From: Prochlorococcus sp. AG-347-J21
Lineage (GTDB): Bacteria > Cyanobacteriota > Cyanobacteriia > PCC-6307 > Cyanobiaceae
Direction: 5' to 3'
Length of the DNA: 64,000 nucleotides
NCBI GenBank assembly: GCA_003281455.1
Contig: QCBX01000008.1
Span: forward strand, 1 to 64,000
The notes beneath the pieces are model-generated. The model had not been told where the DNA came from, searched no databases, and saw only the letters and a program-made list of their open reading frames with translations. The position numbers and the translations under genes are program-made. Shown here one piece after another: positions 19,708 through 28,157 of the stretch. The number at the start of each line of letters is the position of its first letter. Position 1 is the stretch's first letter.

Positions 19708-21933
19708 TTAAGTTAATTCCAAATCAATTTGATATTTAAGAATATCAACTTTTATAATTTTAACTTCTATTTCATCACCAACTTTATATGATTTCTTAGA
19801 TTTCCTTCCGATTAATATATTTTGTCTAGATCTATATTCAAACCAATCATTATTTAGGGTGCTCACATGGACAAGTCCCTCTACATTTAGTTCTGATATC
19901 TCAACAAAAAAACCATAACTTTGTACTGATAGGATAAATCCACTGTAAATGTTGCCTAATAATTTTTCTGCCTTTCTTACTTTTTTTATACTTATCATAT
20001 TAGATTTATATTGATTCACTTTGTACTTATATTCATTAAGTTTATCTATTACAAACTGGTTTAATAATGTATCTATATTCCTTGAAATTGATGAATTAAA
20101 TATTTCCCAATTTACTAAATTCAATGAATTACTCTCTAATATATTTATCTCGTTAATATTATTTTTTTTTGATTTCTTACCATTTATTATCATATTAAAG
20201 ATACAATACTGATTGATAAGATGCGTGAATTCATATCCAGGAATTGTCCATGGAGAAATAAATTGTTTTTCTGATTCATCATCATCTACATTTTTAGTAA
20301 TAAGGCGTAGTTCATTTTCCTTAAATTCATTAATTAATAGTTTATGAAAGATTCTTTTTTTATTATCATTGCTGCCGCACATATTAATTAATTGACTAAA
20401 TGATAAATTTCCATCTTCATTTAGCTCAATATCATTATCGATAAATTCTGAATATTTGATGATTTCATTTGCATTAATGTAATCTAATCCCTCTGAGAGA
20501 TATCCTGCACTTTTTAAGCAAAATTGATTTGAATGTTTGAACCATATTAAGTTAGCTTCATGTAGTAGTGGAGAAATGAATGTTTGACAATCTTCCTTTT
20601 TTAATGGTTCAAAATATCCTTTTGAACATTCACCTGGATTGTGAATAAAGAATTCATCTAATTCTTCAATTTTATTTAGTGGATTAGGGATTTCAACCTT
20701 ACCTTCCAAAAGATGTTTTTGTCTGAATGAAGTTGCAATATCCAGTATTTTATCTAGATCTTCGATATGTTCCTTTATAGGTTTTAATAATCTCGAGGTT
20801 ATTCTCGTTTTACTTTTTCTTGAGATTAGCGCCTCAGTATGATCACTTCCCACAACAAGAGAGCACTTTACTAAAGTGAGGTGAAATGACCACGCAATTA
20901 TTTCATTATCGCTATTCAAATTTAAACAGAGGCTAATTGCTTCATTCTTTTCACCTAATTTAAATTTAGAGGCATTTCTTATAGCTTCACTAAGATAGTT
21001 TTGCCAATTATTCAATAAGGGTAATGATTCAAAGCCTTTAAAGAATATTCCTAAGGATTTTTTACTGTTAAAATCAATTCTTTCTGCAAGATTATTTGTA
21101 TGTATCCATAATTTAGTACTCATATTTTTCCCCTGCTCTATTTGAATCATTGGTAGCGTTGGAGAATTATCAGAATTCCAACTTTTGAACAGATAAGAGT
21201 TTTTATCTGTTAAGTCTATCCTTTCCCTTTTCTCAATCTTTTTGGATGCAATAAGATTTTCATTAATTAAATTCACGATATTGCTTTTTGATAAAACAAA
21301 ATCTGTATCTAATTCTTCATTTTCATTCAGTTGTAGTTCTTGTATCACGTGGCCTAATCCTTCATCTTGACCTATGGGAAATCTATCAATCTCAACTTTA
21401 ACTATATTTTTATCTTCAGGTTTGTAAGTGTATTTCTTATCCTCTTTGGGAAGTTTTATTTTAGATAGAATCCTATCATCTATTGGAATGGCATATATGT
21501 CATCATTTATTATTTCAACTTTAGAAAGAAGTATTTGATTTGATCTTTCGAGAATACAATCAACTATTCCCTCCGGAGATCTTCTCCTATATCCCTCTTT
21601 TATTATCCTTATTAAAACTTTATCTCCATTCCAAGCATAATTAAGAAGATTTTCTTTAATGTAAATATCTTCTTTGTTTTTTCCCCTTACTGCAAAGCAA
21701 TAACCTTTGCTACTACACCTAATTTTTGCGACAATATGATCATTATCTTTCCTGCAGGTATATATGTTGTCTGCATTTTTATTTATTATTTCAAGTTTTT
21801 CTAAGGCTGTTAAAGCAATATCTAATTTATCCTTATCAGATTTCTTAGTTATTTTTAAAGTTCTGCATAATTTTTTATATTCTAACCCCTCTGATTGATT
21901 AAGATTATCAATTATTGAAGAGGATGTGAACAT
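19708..21933 (-). CDS. zam: Zam/RNase R-like protein with degenerate RNB core and S1 domain
   Basis: 741 residues with the RNase R layout: N-terminal helix-turn-helix/cold-shock part (1-110, 'KIRCSSKGYCFAVRGKNKEDIYI'), RNB-like core (about 230-600) and a C-terminal S1 RNA-binding domain (about 665-741, 'GNIYSGFILSVQSYGFFVEI'). The core is not intact. At the position of the catalytic DGxxxxDxDDA motif it reads 'WNSDNSPTLPMIQIEQ', and the TSPIRRYxDL block is replaced by 'ISPWTIPGYEFTHLINQY'. RNA binding is plausible; hydrolysis is unlikely. The cyanobacterial zam gene (linked to acetazolamide resistance) belongs to this family, so the symbol is a probable match only. Confidence 0.75.
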   Translation of the reverse strand: MFTSSSIIDNLNQSEGLEYKKLCRTLKITKKSDKDKLDIALTALEKLEIINKNADNIYTCRKDNDHIVAKIRCSSKGYCFAVRGKNKEDIYIKENLLNYAWNGDKVLIRIIKEGYRRRSPEGIVDCILERSNQILLSKVEIINDDIYAIPIDDRILSKIKLPKEDKKYTYKPEDKNIVKVEIDRFPIGQDEGLGHVIQELQLNENEELDTDFVLSKSNIVNLINENLIASKKIEKRERIDLTDKNSYLFKSWNSDNSPTLPMIQIEQGKNMSTKLWIHTNNLAERIDFNSKKSLGIFFKGFESLPLLNNWQNYLSEAIRNASKFKLGEKNEAISLCLNLNSDNEIIAWSFHLTLVKCSLVVGSDHTEALISRKSKTRITSRLLKPIKEHIEDLDKILDIATSFRQKHLLEGKVEIPNPLNKIEELDEFFIHNPGECSKGYFEPLKKEDCQTFISPLLHEANLIWFKHSNQFCLKSAGYLSEGLDYINANEIIKYSEFIDNDIELNEDGNLSFSQLINMCGSNDNKKRIFHKLLINEFKENELRLITKNVDDDESEKQFISPWTIPGYEFTHLINQYCIFNMIINGKKSKKNNINEINILESNSLNLVNWEIFNSSISRNIDTLLNQFVIDKLNEYKYKVNQYKSNMISIKKVRKAEKLLGNIYSGFILSVQSYGFFVEISELNVEGLVHVSTLNNDWFEYRSRQNILIGRKSKKSYKVGDEIEVKIIKVDILKYQIDLELT

Positions 21934-22004
21934 GGTTAAAAGGAATTATAAATACATTAATAATGTATTTACTCCATTATTACACCTTTTATCCAAGGTT
22001 AAAA

Positions 22005-22316
22005 CTAATTATTTTCTTTAACTTCTTTTTCTTCTTCATCGATAGTGAATGAGCTTATAAAAAGCCTAATGCCAATAATAAAAAATGTTATTGAGGCTAT
22101 TGATTTGAGGACTACTTCGGGTAAAAAACTTGAGAAAGAACCTCCCGTTAAAGCTCCTAGTAAACTAGCAAAAACTAGTGCAGAAGATGATCCTAAAAAA
22201 ACTGCTAATGGTTTCTTTGAAGTTCCGCTTATTGTTAATGTGGCTAGCTGGGTTTTGTCACCTAATTCAGCTATAAAAACTGTTAGAAATGTAGATAGTA
22301 GTAAACTTAAAACCAT
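22005..22316 (-). CDS. UPF0016 (GDT1/TMEM165) half-size cation exporter, second of a pair
   Basis: 103 residues with the family hallmark 'FIAELGDKTQLATL' at its start and three hydrophobic segments. A full UPF0016 transporter has two such halves; in cyanobacteria the family includes the manganese exporter Mnx. Here each half is its own gene, and this one begins directly after the stop of the other with no spacer, which favours coupled translation and a heterodimer. The acidic tail 'TIDEEEKEVKENN' is likely cytoplasmic. Mn2+ as substrate is inferred from the family, not seen. Confidence 0.85.
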   Translation of the reverse strand: MVLSLLLSTFLTVFIAELGDKTQLATLTISGTSKKPLAVFLGSSSALVFASLLGALTGGSFSSFLPEVVLKSIASITFFIIGIRLFISSFTIDEEEKEVKENN

Positions 22317-22643
22317 TTATAAATAATTCTTGAGAGTATCGTAGGCTAGAAATATACTTATTATTATCATTAAAGCACCAGCAGACAAGTTAAATTTGCT
22401 TGGAGATATTTTCTTTGATAACCATTTGCCAATTAGGACTCCTACTACACTAGAGCTTATTAGAGCTAGAGAACTTCCAAGAAAAACAATTATTGGCTTT
22501 CCTGATTCAGCGGAAAGCATTAATGTAGCAATCTGGGTTTTATCGCCTAGTTCAGCAATAAAAATTGTTGTAAAAGTCGTTATAAATATAGATAGGAAAC
22601 TTTTTTCTAAATTATTTTCTTTTTTTTCAAATTTGATATTCAT
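22317..22643 (-). CDS. UPF0016 (GDT1/TMEM165) half-size cation exporter, first of a pair
   Basis: 108 residues. After a charged 15-residue head comes 'SIFITTFTTIFIAELGDKTQ', the ExGDKT ion-binding motif, then two more hydrophobic segments. It is the upstream member of the abutting pair and clearly homologous to it ('KPIIVFLGSSLALISSSVVGVLIG' against 'KPLAVFLGSSSALVFASLLGALTG'). Its start overlaps the stop of the YkgJ-like gene by four bases, so all three genes probably form one transcript. Confidence 0.85.
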   Translation of the reverse strand: MNIKFEKKENNLEKSFLSIFITTFTTIFIAELGDKTQIATLMLSAESGKPIIVFLGSSLALISSSVVGVLIGKWLSKKISPSKFNLSAGALMIIISIFLAYDTLKNYL

Positions 22644-22987
22644 TTTCCTGAAACAGCCATTTTAAAAGTTTTCATTTCTTTACTTTCGCATCCATAATTT
22701 GATGAAATATGTTGTTTGCAGCAATCTATTAGAAATTTATCACCAGATTTTAAATATCCTTTAAATGCTTTAGAAAATTCATTAACTCGGCAAAAGTGAG
22801 GCCTTGTTTCATAAATTAAGCATTTTTTATTGTTTCTGTCTAAATTTTTACACCAACCGTCTTTAGCCGTCATTGAATTTATCAATGCGATATCTTCTTT
22901 GTTGAGTTTATCAGCCAGATCGCTTCTTTCGTCCAAGTCGAATTTACAACAAGCTCCACAATTTTCTATACATATCCATGATTTCAT
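22640..22987 (-). CDS. YkgJ family cysteine-cluster protein
   Basis: 115 residues with an 'ENCGACCKFD' motif at the N-terminus and 'GWCKNLDRNNKKCLIYETRPHFCR' further on, the cysteine spacing of the YkgJ (CxxCxxC...CxxY..RPxxCR) family thought to bind zinc or an iron-sulfur centre. Role unknown in general. It overlaps the first UPF0016 gene by four bases, so a metal-homeostasis connection is possible but only inferred from position. Confidence 0.82.
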   Translation of the reverse strand: MKSWICIENCGACCKFDLDERSDLADKLNKEDIALINSMTAKDGWCKNLDRNNKKCLIYETRPHFCRVNEFSKAFKGYLKSGDKFLIDCCKQHISSNYGCESKEMKTFKMAVSGK

Positions 22988-23069
22988 AATTTAATTCAAT
23001 CTTGTAACGTATCAGTACAGTTCTATCATTTATTTGTAAAAATAGTATCACAAAACATATTCATTAATC

Positions 23070-23147
23070 ATGGCAACACTTATTCCTTTAGCTGTAGTTG
23101 CGCTAGCAGGACCAGCAATTATAGCTCTTGTATTTTACCGTAAATAA
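23070..23147 (+). CDS. psb30: Photosystem II protein Psb30 (Ycf12)
   Basis: Too short for the ORF track: 25 residues from ATG 23070 to TAA 23147. The sequence is a single hydrophobic helix with 'VVALAGPAIIALVFYRK' at the C-terminal side, which matches the IAGPxIIxLLxxRRG pattern of Psb30/Ycf12, a small thylakoid subunit at the PSII periphery near cytochrome b559. It is shorter at the N-terminus than other Psb30 sequences. It sits 12 bases before a HAD phosphatase gene on the same strand and is divergent from the YkgJ gene. The assignment rests on the AGP motif and length. Confidence 0.8.
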   Translation: MATLIPLAVVALAGPAIIALVFYRK

Positions 23148-23159
23148 AAGAATTTCTTC

Positions 23160-23924
23160 TTGGTGACTTCTCTTGAGGGTGTTTATTGGGATTTAGATGG
23201 TACTATTGCAAATACTGAATTAGAGGCTCATTTACCTGCTTTTAATTATGCCTTTAGAGATCTTGGGATTAATTGGTATTGGGATTCAAATAAATATATA
23301 GAGCTTTTGAAAATAAATGGTGGTAAAAATAGGATCGCTTATTACTCTAAATCAAATAATGACGAATTTTCTGAAGATTTAATTATCAAAATTCATGAAA
23401 AAAAACAGGAACATTACTTAGAAATAATAAAAGAAAATTGTGTTGAATTTAAAACTGGTGTTTTTAGATTAATAAATGAATTACATAGAAAAAAAATAAG
23501 GCAATTTATTGTTACTTCAAGTTCAAGAAAACAAGTTGATCTAATTGTTAAATATCTTTTTAATGGCTTTAATCCTTTTGATTTCATTATTTCAAGTGAA
23601 GACGTTGAATTAAAGAAACCAAATCCATTACCTTATTTAAAGGCAATTCAATTAAGCGGAATAAACAAAAATAACTCAATTGTTTTCGAAGACTCAAATC
23701 CAGGATTGAAATCTTCCTTAGCAGCTAACTTACCCACAATTTTTGTTCCTTCTAATATCCCAATTGTTCTTGAGGAAAATATTAAATTAAATTGCATTTT
23801 AGACAGTCTTGGTGATGAGAATAATGTGGCAAATGTAATTAAAGGGCCTAAACTAAAAAAATCATATGTTGACTACAGTTTTCTAAGTGATTTTTTAGTC
23901 TCTTGTAATAATGCAAAAAACTAA
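23160..23924 (+). CDS. HAD-superfamily phosphatase, CbbY/Gph-like
   Basis: 254 residues. Motif I is 'YWDLDGTIANTELEAH' (DxDGT), motif II is within 'FIVTSSSRKQVDL' (the S/T residue), motif III Lys is in 'EDVELKKPNPLPYL', and motif IV is 'IVFEDSNPGLKSS'. This is the subfamily I capped HAD layout of CbbY and phosphoglycolate-phosphatase-like proteins; the exact sugar phosphate is not readable. The start is TTG 23160 in the track, but GTG at 23163 is equally possible. It follows psb30 closely, and its 3' end overlaps the Ycf20 gene by 14 bases. Confidence 0.88.
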   Translation: MVTSLEGVYWDLDGTIANTELEAHLPAFNYAFRDLGINWYWDSNKYIELLKINGGKNRIAYYSKSNNDEFSEDLIIKIHEKKQEHYLEIIKENCVEFKTGVFRLINELHRKKIRQFIVTSSSRKQVDLIVKYLFNGFNPFDFIISSEDVELKKPNPLPYLKAIQLSGINKNNSIVFEDSNPGLKSSLAANLPTIFVPSNIPIVLEENIKLNCILDSLGDENNVANVIKGPKLKKSYVDYSFLSDFLVSCNNAKN

Positions 23925-24237
23925 TTTTTCAAGAATTACCTACCAGTTAAATAATTTATTTTTTGGGTTTCTAAGTGATACTTGGAAGACAAAATCTATT
24001 GGTCTAATTTCTGTTTTGTCAGGTTATTTTTTATTTGCTAATTTTCTTACAAAATTTATATCTGAGGGTAAAAATGAGTTAATTATGGTTCCAATAATTA
24101 TCGTTATTATTGAAATTATTATAAGAATTAAGCCTTCCTCTAATTCAAAACTTTATTATATATGGACTGTAGTTGATAAATTAAGAATTGGTGCCATTTA
24201 TGCCGTTATTCTTGAGGCATTTAAATTAGGATCTTAA
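23911..24237 (+). CDS. ycf20: Ycf20 / DUF565 membrane protein
   Basis: 108 residues with two or three hydrophobic stretches and the family-typical C-terminus 'VDKLRIGAIYAVILEAFKLGS'. Ycf20 is found in cyanobacteria and plastids; plant and algal mutants point to a role in non-photochemical quenching, but the mechanism is unknown. The gene overlaps the HAD phosphatase and converges on rpmF with three bases between the stops. Confidence 0.87.
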   Translation: MQKTNFSRITYQLNNLFFGFLSDTWKTKSIGLISVLSGYFLFANFLTKFISEGKNELIMVPIIIVIIEIIIRIKPSSNSKLYYIWTVVDKLRIGAIYAVILEAFKLGS

Positions 24238-24240
24238 AAG

Positions 24241-24414
24241 CTATTCTTCTTCTTCTTCTTCGTCAATAGGATAAACAAATCCTTGAGCTTTCCCAGTTAA
24301 AACTGATTTACCTAATGATATAGCTTTTTGAGCTGCTACTGCTGCTTTCCCTTTCCAGACAGCGTGCCTTTGGTTTCTTTTGCTCTTTGATTTTTTCTTC
24401 TTTGGTACAGCCAT
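24241..24414 (-). CDS. rpmF: 50S ribosomal protein L32
   Basis: Missing from the ORF track because of its length (57 residues, ATG 24414 to TAG 24241). The N-terminus '[20 protein letters not shown]' is the L32 signature, followed by '[21 protein letters not shown]' and an acidic end with six consecutive Glu residues after 'VYPID'. The cysteines of some bacterial L32 zinc motifs are absent, as in other cyanobacterial L32. It is divergent from the FtsH-like gene over about 130 bases. Confidence 0.95.
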   Translation of the reverse strand: MAVPKKKKSKSKRNQRHAVWKGKAAVAAQKAISLGKSVLTGKAQGFVYPIDEEEEEE

Positions 24415-24545
24415 TCTGTTTCTTTATTTCCATATATTAATATAACTCTTAACTGGTTATCTCCCAAACTTTTGAGTATATTTTGTTTAAATACGTCAAT
24501 TTTTTAAATAAGCATATATGCTTTATTAATCACTTATGAAGATTA

Positions 24546-26300
24546 GTGTTTAGATCAAAATTCTCATATTCAAATTCTAAATCAAGTTATTCGGATCTTT
24601 TAGAAGATATAGAGACGGGAAAAATAGAATCAATATTTTTTTATCCTAGACAAAGAGAAATTGATGTTCTGTACAAAAATGGCGATAAATTTAAAATACC
24701 TATTCTTTTCAACGATCAGTTAATTCTTGAAAAGGCTACTGAAAATAAAGTTGATCTAACTATTAATAATAGTAGAAAAGAAGCTTCAGCTGCTAATTCG
24801 TTCGCTTCAATAAGTCTTTTCCTGATTTTTGTATTAGCCATAGTCTTAATATTGAGGAGTACATCAAAATTGGCTTCCAGAGCCTTTGGTTTTACCAAAA
24901 ATCAAGCAAAATTTTTAACTATTGATGATGTAGAAACGAGATTTGATGATGTAGCTGGTGTTCCTGAAGCCGCTGAAGAATTAAAAGAGGTAATAACTTT
25001 CTTAAAGGAACCAAAAAAATTTGAAAATCTTGGAGCAAAAGTTCCTAAGGGAGTTCTTTTAATTGGCCCTCCGGGAACAGGTAAAACATTATTGGCTAAA
25101 GCAATTGCCGGTGAATCAGGAGTCCCTTTCCTTTCAATATCAGCATCAGAGTTTGTAGAACTTTTTGTTGGAGTTGGTGCAAGCCGAGTGCGGGATCTAT
25201 TCTCTAAGGCCAAGGAAAAATCTCCTTGTATAATTTTTATTGATGAAATTGATTCTATTGGTAGGCAAAGAGGTTCTGGGATCGGAGGTGGAAATGATGA
25301 AAGAGAACAAACCCTTAATCAGCTTTTAACTGAATTAGATGGTTTTGCTGATAATTCTGGCATTATTGTTTTGGCAGCAACAAATAGACCAGATATTTTG
25401 GATGCAGCATTATTAAGACCTGGAAGATTTGATAGAAAAATAGAAGTAATGCTTCCAGATTTAGATGGAAGAAAAAAAATTCTTTCAGTTCACTCACTTT
25501 CAAAACCACTCTCAAGCGAAGTTGACTTAGGATATTGGGCTTCTAGAACAGTTGGATTTTCAGGGGCAGATCTAGCAAATTTGATGAATGAGAGTGCTAT
25601 TCACTGCGCAAGGGATGACTCTAAATTAATCAGTGATATTCATATAGAAAATGCTCTTGATAAAATTACCATCGGCCTGAGAAGTTCGTTAACAACTTCT
25701 CCAAATATGAAGAAGATTATTGCTTATAACGAAGTAGGTAGAGCTATTGTATCTGCTGTAAGAAATGGAATTGAATCAGTTGATAAAATTACAATTTTAC
25801 CTAGATCTGGATCTCTAGGAGGATATACAAAAATATGCCCTGACGAAGATGTGATTTCTAGTGGCTTGATTTCAAAAAAATTATTATTTTCAAAAATAGA
25901 AATTGCTCTAGGTGGAAGAGCAGCAGAAACGATAGTTTTTGGAGAAAGTGAAATCACACAATGTTCCATAAACGATATTTCCTATGCGACAAACATCGTG
26001 AGAGAAATGGTTACAAAATATGGATTTTCAATTATTGGCCCAATTTCAATGAATTCAGATAATAATGAAATGCTTTTGGGAGATGGATTATTTAGAAGAA
26101 AGCCTTTAATAGCAGAAAATACTTCTTCCAAAATAGATAATGAAATAATAAAGATTTCTAGAATTTCATTAAATAATTCAATAAAAATATTGAAAAAAAA
26201 TAGAGTCTTATTAGATAAATTAGTTGATATACTTTTAAATCAAGAAACTATAGATAAAAAAGTTTTTAAATTAACAACTTCTAAATTGTTGAAAGTTTGA
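24546..26300 (+). CDS. FtsH-like AAA+ protein with lost zinc site (predicted pseudoprotease)
   Basis: 584 residues, GTG start; a stop just upstream (TGA 24537) excludes an N-terminal extension. The order is FtsH lumenal domain (1-80), one membrane span (about 88-106, '[18 protein letters not shown]'), AAA+ module with Walker A 'GPPGTGKT', Walker B 'CIIFIDEID' and second region of homology '[21 protein letters not shown]', and the peptidase-like domain. The zinc motif HEAGH reads 'NEVGR', so both His ligands are gone while the catalytic Glu and the distal Asp ('INDISYA') remain. The first membrane span of ordinary FtsH is also missing. The ATPase should work; proteolysis should not. Comparable to plastid FtsHi proteins by inference. 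Confidence 0.88.
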   Translation: MFRSKFSYSNSKSSYSDLLEDIETGKIESIFFYPRQREIDVLYKNGDKFKIPILFNDQLILEKATENKVDLTINNSRKEASAANSFASISLFLIFVLAIVLILRSTSKLASRAFGFTKNQAKFLTIDDVETRFDDVAGVPEAAEELKEVITFLKEPKKFENLGAKVPKGVLLIGPPGTGKTLLAKAIAGESGVPFLSISASEFVELFVGVGASRVRDLFSKAKEKSPCIIFIDEIDSIGRQRGSGIGGGNDEREQTLNQLLTELDGFADNSGIIVLAATNRPDILDAALLRPGRFDRKIEVMLPDLDGRKKILSVHSLSKPLSSEVDLGYWASRTVGFSGADLANLMNESAIHCARDDSKLISDIHIENALDKITIGLRSSLTTSPNMKKIIAYNEVGRAIVSAVRNGIESVDKITILPRSGSLGGYTKICPDEDVISSGLISKKLLFSKIEIALGGRAAETIVFGESEITQCSINDISYATNIVREMVTKYGFSIIGPISMNSDNNEMLLGDGLFRRKPLIAENTSSKIDNEIIKISRISLNNSIKILKKNRVLLDKLVDILLNQETIDKKVFKLTTSKLLKV

Positions 26301-26339
26301 TTTTATTGTTTTAAATTAAATAAAATATATATTATTTTC

Positions 26340-27092
26340 TTGATAATTAAAAAAAATAATACAAATTTATTCCTTGCGCTTTCATTTCTTCTTATTCTCC
26401 CATTTGTACAAAAACAATGGTTTAATTTGTATTTATTTGATATTAATAATTTCTCCTTTTATTCAATTCTTTACTATTTGAGCGGTACAATATGTCCATC
26501 TTTTATATGTTTAAACTCCTTAAAAAACTATACATACTATAATTTTAATAAGAATAAAATATATAGTAAAAATATCATTAAAGGTAAAAGATTATTAATT
26601 TTAGTAGCAATAAACTTGATATTTATCTCATACTTTATAGCTGATTATATATATATAAATTTTGATCTTATATTTAATTTATTTCTTGAAGAAATTAGTT
26701 TACCAAAACCGGGTTTTATTCAGTTAAGTACTTTCATCTTTCTAATTTCTATTTTGTTAATTTTTAAGAAATCTAAGATTTTATTAAAGAAATTAATTTT
26801 GGTAAATTTTATTTTTAATTCTTTTTATCTATGGCATCTTCAAATTAATAATATTAATGTTGATGATCAGTTTCATATTTATAGATATTTTGGATTAAAC
26901 GATTTAAATTTAATTAATATTTTTATCTTAGTCGTTATAGAAATTTCATTTTTTACGTGGTCTTACTTATCATATAAAACTAATTTAAGCGATTGGATCG
27001 TACACCAACCTCAAAAAGGGGATATTACCCCCTTTTTGAATATGTTTATTTTTTATTTTTTTATAATTATTTACTATTCAATACTTACTTAA
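26340..27092 (+). CDS. Polytopic membrane protein of unknown function
   Basis: 250 residues with about six hydrophobic segments (around 9-25, 38-58, 85-110, 133-165, 190-212, 230-248) and basic loops. TTG start after an A/T-rich leader, 39 bases after the FtsH-like gene. A DNA hairpin in the last fifth of the gene (27011-27039) interrupts otherwise AT-rich coding sequence; the reading frame passes through it as 'PQKGDITPFLN'. The family is not recognised. Being directly behind the FtsH-like gene, it could work with it, but nothing in the sequence shows that. Confidence 0.6.
   Translation: MIIKKNNTNLFLALSFLLILPFVQKQWFNLYLFDINNFSFYSILYYLSGTICPSFICLNSLKNYTYYNFNKNKIYSKNIIKGKRLLILVAINLIFISYFIADYIYINFDLIFNLFLEEISLPKPGFIQLSTFIFLISILLIFKKSKILLKKLILVNFIFNSFYLWHLQINNINVDDQFHIYRYFGLNDLNLINIFILVVIEISFFTWSYLSYKTNLSDWIVHQPQKGDITPFLNMFIFYFFIIIYYSILT
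27011..27039 (-). terminator. 11-bp perfect hairpin, possible terminator of the peroxiredoxin gene
   Basis: The arms TCAAAAAGGGG and CCCCTTTTTGA are perfectly complementary with a seven-base loop. It lies about 70 bases beyond the peroxiredoxin stop, inside the opposing membrane-protein gene. Read on the minus strand it ends in a T run, so termination of the peroxiredoxin transcript is the simplest role. Confidence 0.5.
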
Positions 27093-27107
27093 AAGTTTCT
27101 AATTCTT

Positions 27108-27692
27108 CTATAGAGCGGCAAAATATTCCTTACTACCTTTGGGGTCCTCTAACATTGTTTTCTCCCCTGGGGTCCAGTTTGCTGGACATACTTCATCGGG
27201 GTTTGCTGCAACGTATTGATAACCTTGAAGAATCCTTAGTGTTTCATCAACATTTCTGCCTACAGGAGCCTTGTTAACCGTCATATGCATGACTACCCCT
27301 TCTGGATTGATAAGAAATAAACCTCTATCCGCTTCTCCATCATCATTAAGAACATTGTACGCCTGACAAATTTCTCTTTTTAAATCAGAAACTATCGGGT
27401 AGTTAATATCACCTATTCCACCTTCATTTCTTGGAGTTTGTATCCATGCTAAATGACAATGTTTGCTATCAACTGATACCCCAAGTATTTCAGTATTTAG
27501 TGCTGAGAAATCTTGATATCTATCACTAAATGCAGTAATTTCCGTTGGACATACAAATGTAAAATCTAGTGGGTAAAAGAATAAAACAACCCATTTACCT
27601 CTTAGACCTGAAAGTGTAATCTCCTTAAACTCTTGATCATATACTGCTGTAGCACTAAAGTCTGGTGCTTCTTGGCCAACTCTTAAGCTCAT
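27108..27692 (-). CDS. 2-Cys peroxiredoxin (thioredoxin peroxidase)
   Basis: 194 residues. The peroxidatic cysteine sits in '[17 protein letters not shown]' and the resolving cysteine in '[17 protein letters not shown]'; both are needed for the typical 2-Cys cycle with thioredoxin. The C-terminal YF element ('SKEYFAAL') that makes such enzymes sensitive to overoxidation is present in modified form. It removes H2O2 and organic peroxides in the cytosol. It converges on the membrane-protein gene with 15 bases between the stops. Composition is less AT-rich than its neighbours, as expected for a highly expressed gene. Confidence 0.95.
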   Translation of the reverse strand: MSLRVGQEAPDFSATAVYDQEFKEITLSGLRGKWVVLFFYPLDFTFVCPTEITAFSDRYQDFSALNTEILGVSVDSKHCHLAWIQTPRNEGGIGDINYPIVSDLKREICQAYNVLNDDGEADRGLFLINPEGVVMHMTVNKAPVGRNVDETLRILQGYQYVAANPDEVCPANWTPGEKTMLEDPKGSKEYFAAL

Positions 27693-27791
27693 GAAAAAAT
27701 TTGTCCTTTTTAAAATTATTTATGGTCTGAATGACCGTATTAACCATTATAATTTTATTAATAATGAATTAGCAAGTTTTTTTTAAATTCA

Positions 27792-27917
27792 ATGAAATGG
27801 CATTATTCTTTTACTAGGAAATTTACAATTTTGAATCATAATAAACTTTTAAAAAATCTCAAAAAAGAGTTAATTAAATATCCTATTAACAGGCTTGACA
27901 AAAAAAATTCTAATTAA
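27792..27917 (+). CDS. Possible 41-residue basic peptide
   Basis: Short open frame, ATG 27792 to TAA 27917, encoding a Lys/Asn-rich peptide ('KLLKNLKKELIKYPINRL'). It fills most of the 300-base gap between the peroxiredoxin gene and the next small gene. It might be an unannotated small protein, but AT-rich DNA produces such frames easily. No motif. The rest of this gap shows nothing else I can support. Confidence 0.3.
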   Translation: MKWHYSFTRKFTILNHNKLLKNLKKELIKYPINRLDKKNSN

Positions 27918-27994
27918 AAGAAATTTAGTTTCATTTAAGATTCCTTTAAATTCAACTCTCTATAATTAGCATTATTCTTTTTAATATTTTTTTT

Positions 27995-28153
27995 ATGGCT
28001 AAATATATTGAAAGATTAAAAGATAAAGTTAAATTAAAAAAAATTGATTCTAATCAGCCAATTGGAGCTTGGATTTTCGTTATAATATTAAATATAGTGG
28101 GATTTGCGGGTTATTTTTACTTAAAAGTAAATCATATACAACTCGGTAGTTAA
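27995..28153 (+). CDS. 52-residue single-span protein
   Basis: ATG 27995 to TAA 28153. A basic head ('YIERLKDKVKLKKIDSNQP') is followed by one hydrophobic helix ('IGAWIFVIILNIVGFAGYFYL') and a short polar tail. The clean basic-head/single-span organisation is common among small Prochlorococcus membrane proteins. It converges on the next gene with four bases between the stops. Function unknown. Confidence 0.6.
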   Translation: MAKYIERLKDKVKLKKIDSNQPIGAWIFVIILNIVGFAGYFYLKVNHIQLGS

Positions 28154-28157
28154 AAAA

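Noticed and set aside
22045-22665. Two plus-strand ORFs opposite the UPF0016 pair
   Set aside because: Antisense shadows; the minus-strand frames carry the ELGDKTQ motifs and membrane segments.
26993-27277. 94-codon plus-strand ORF at the 3' ends of the membrane-protein and peroxiredoxin genes
   Set aside because: Overlaps both real genes; its sequence is mostly the reverse of the conserved peroxiredoxin C-terminus.
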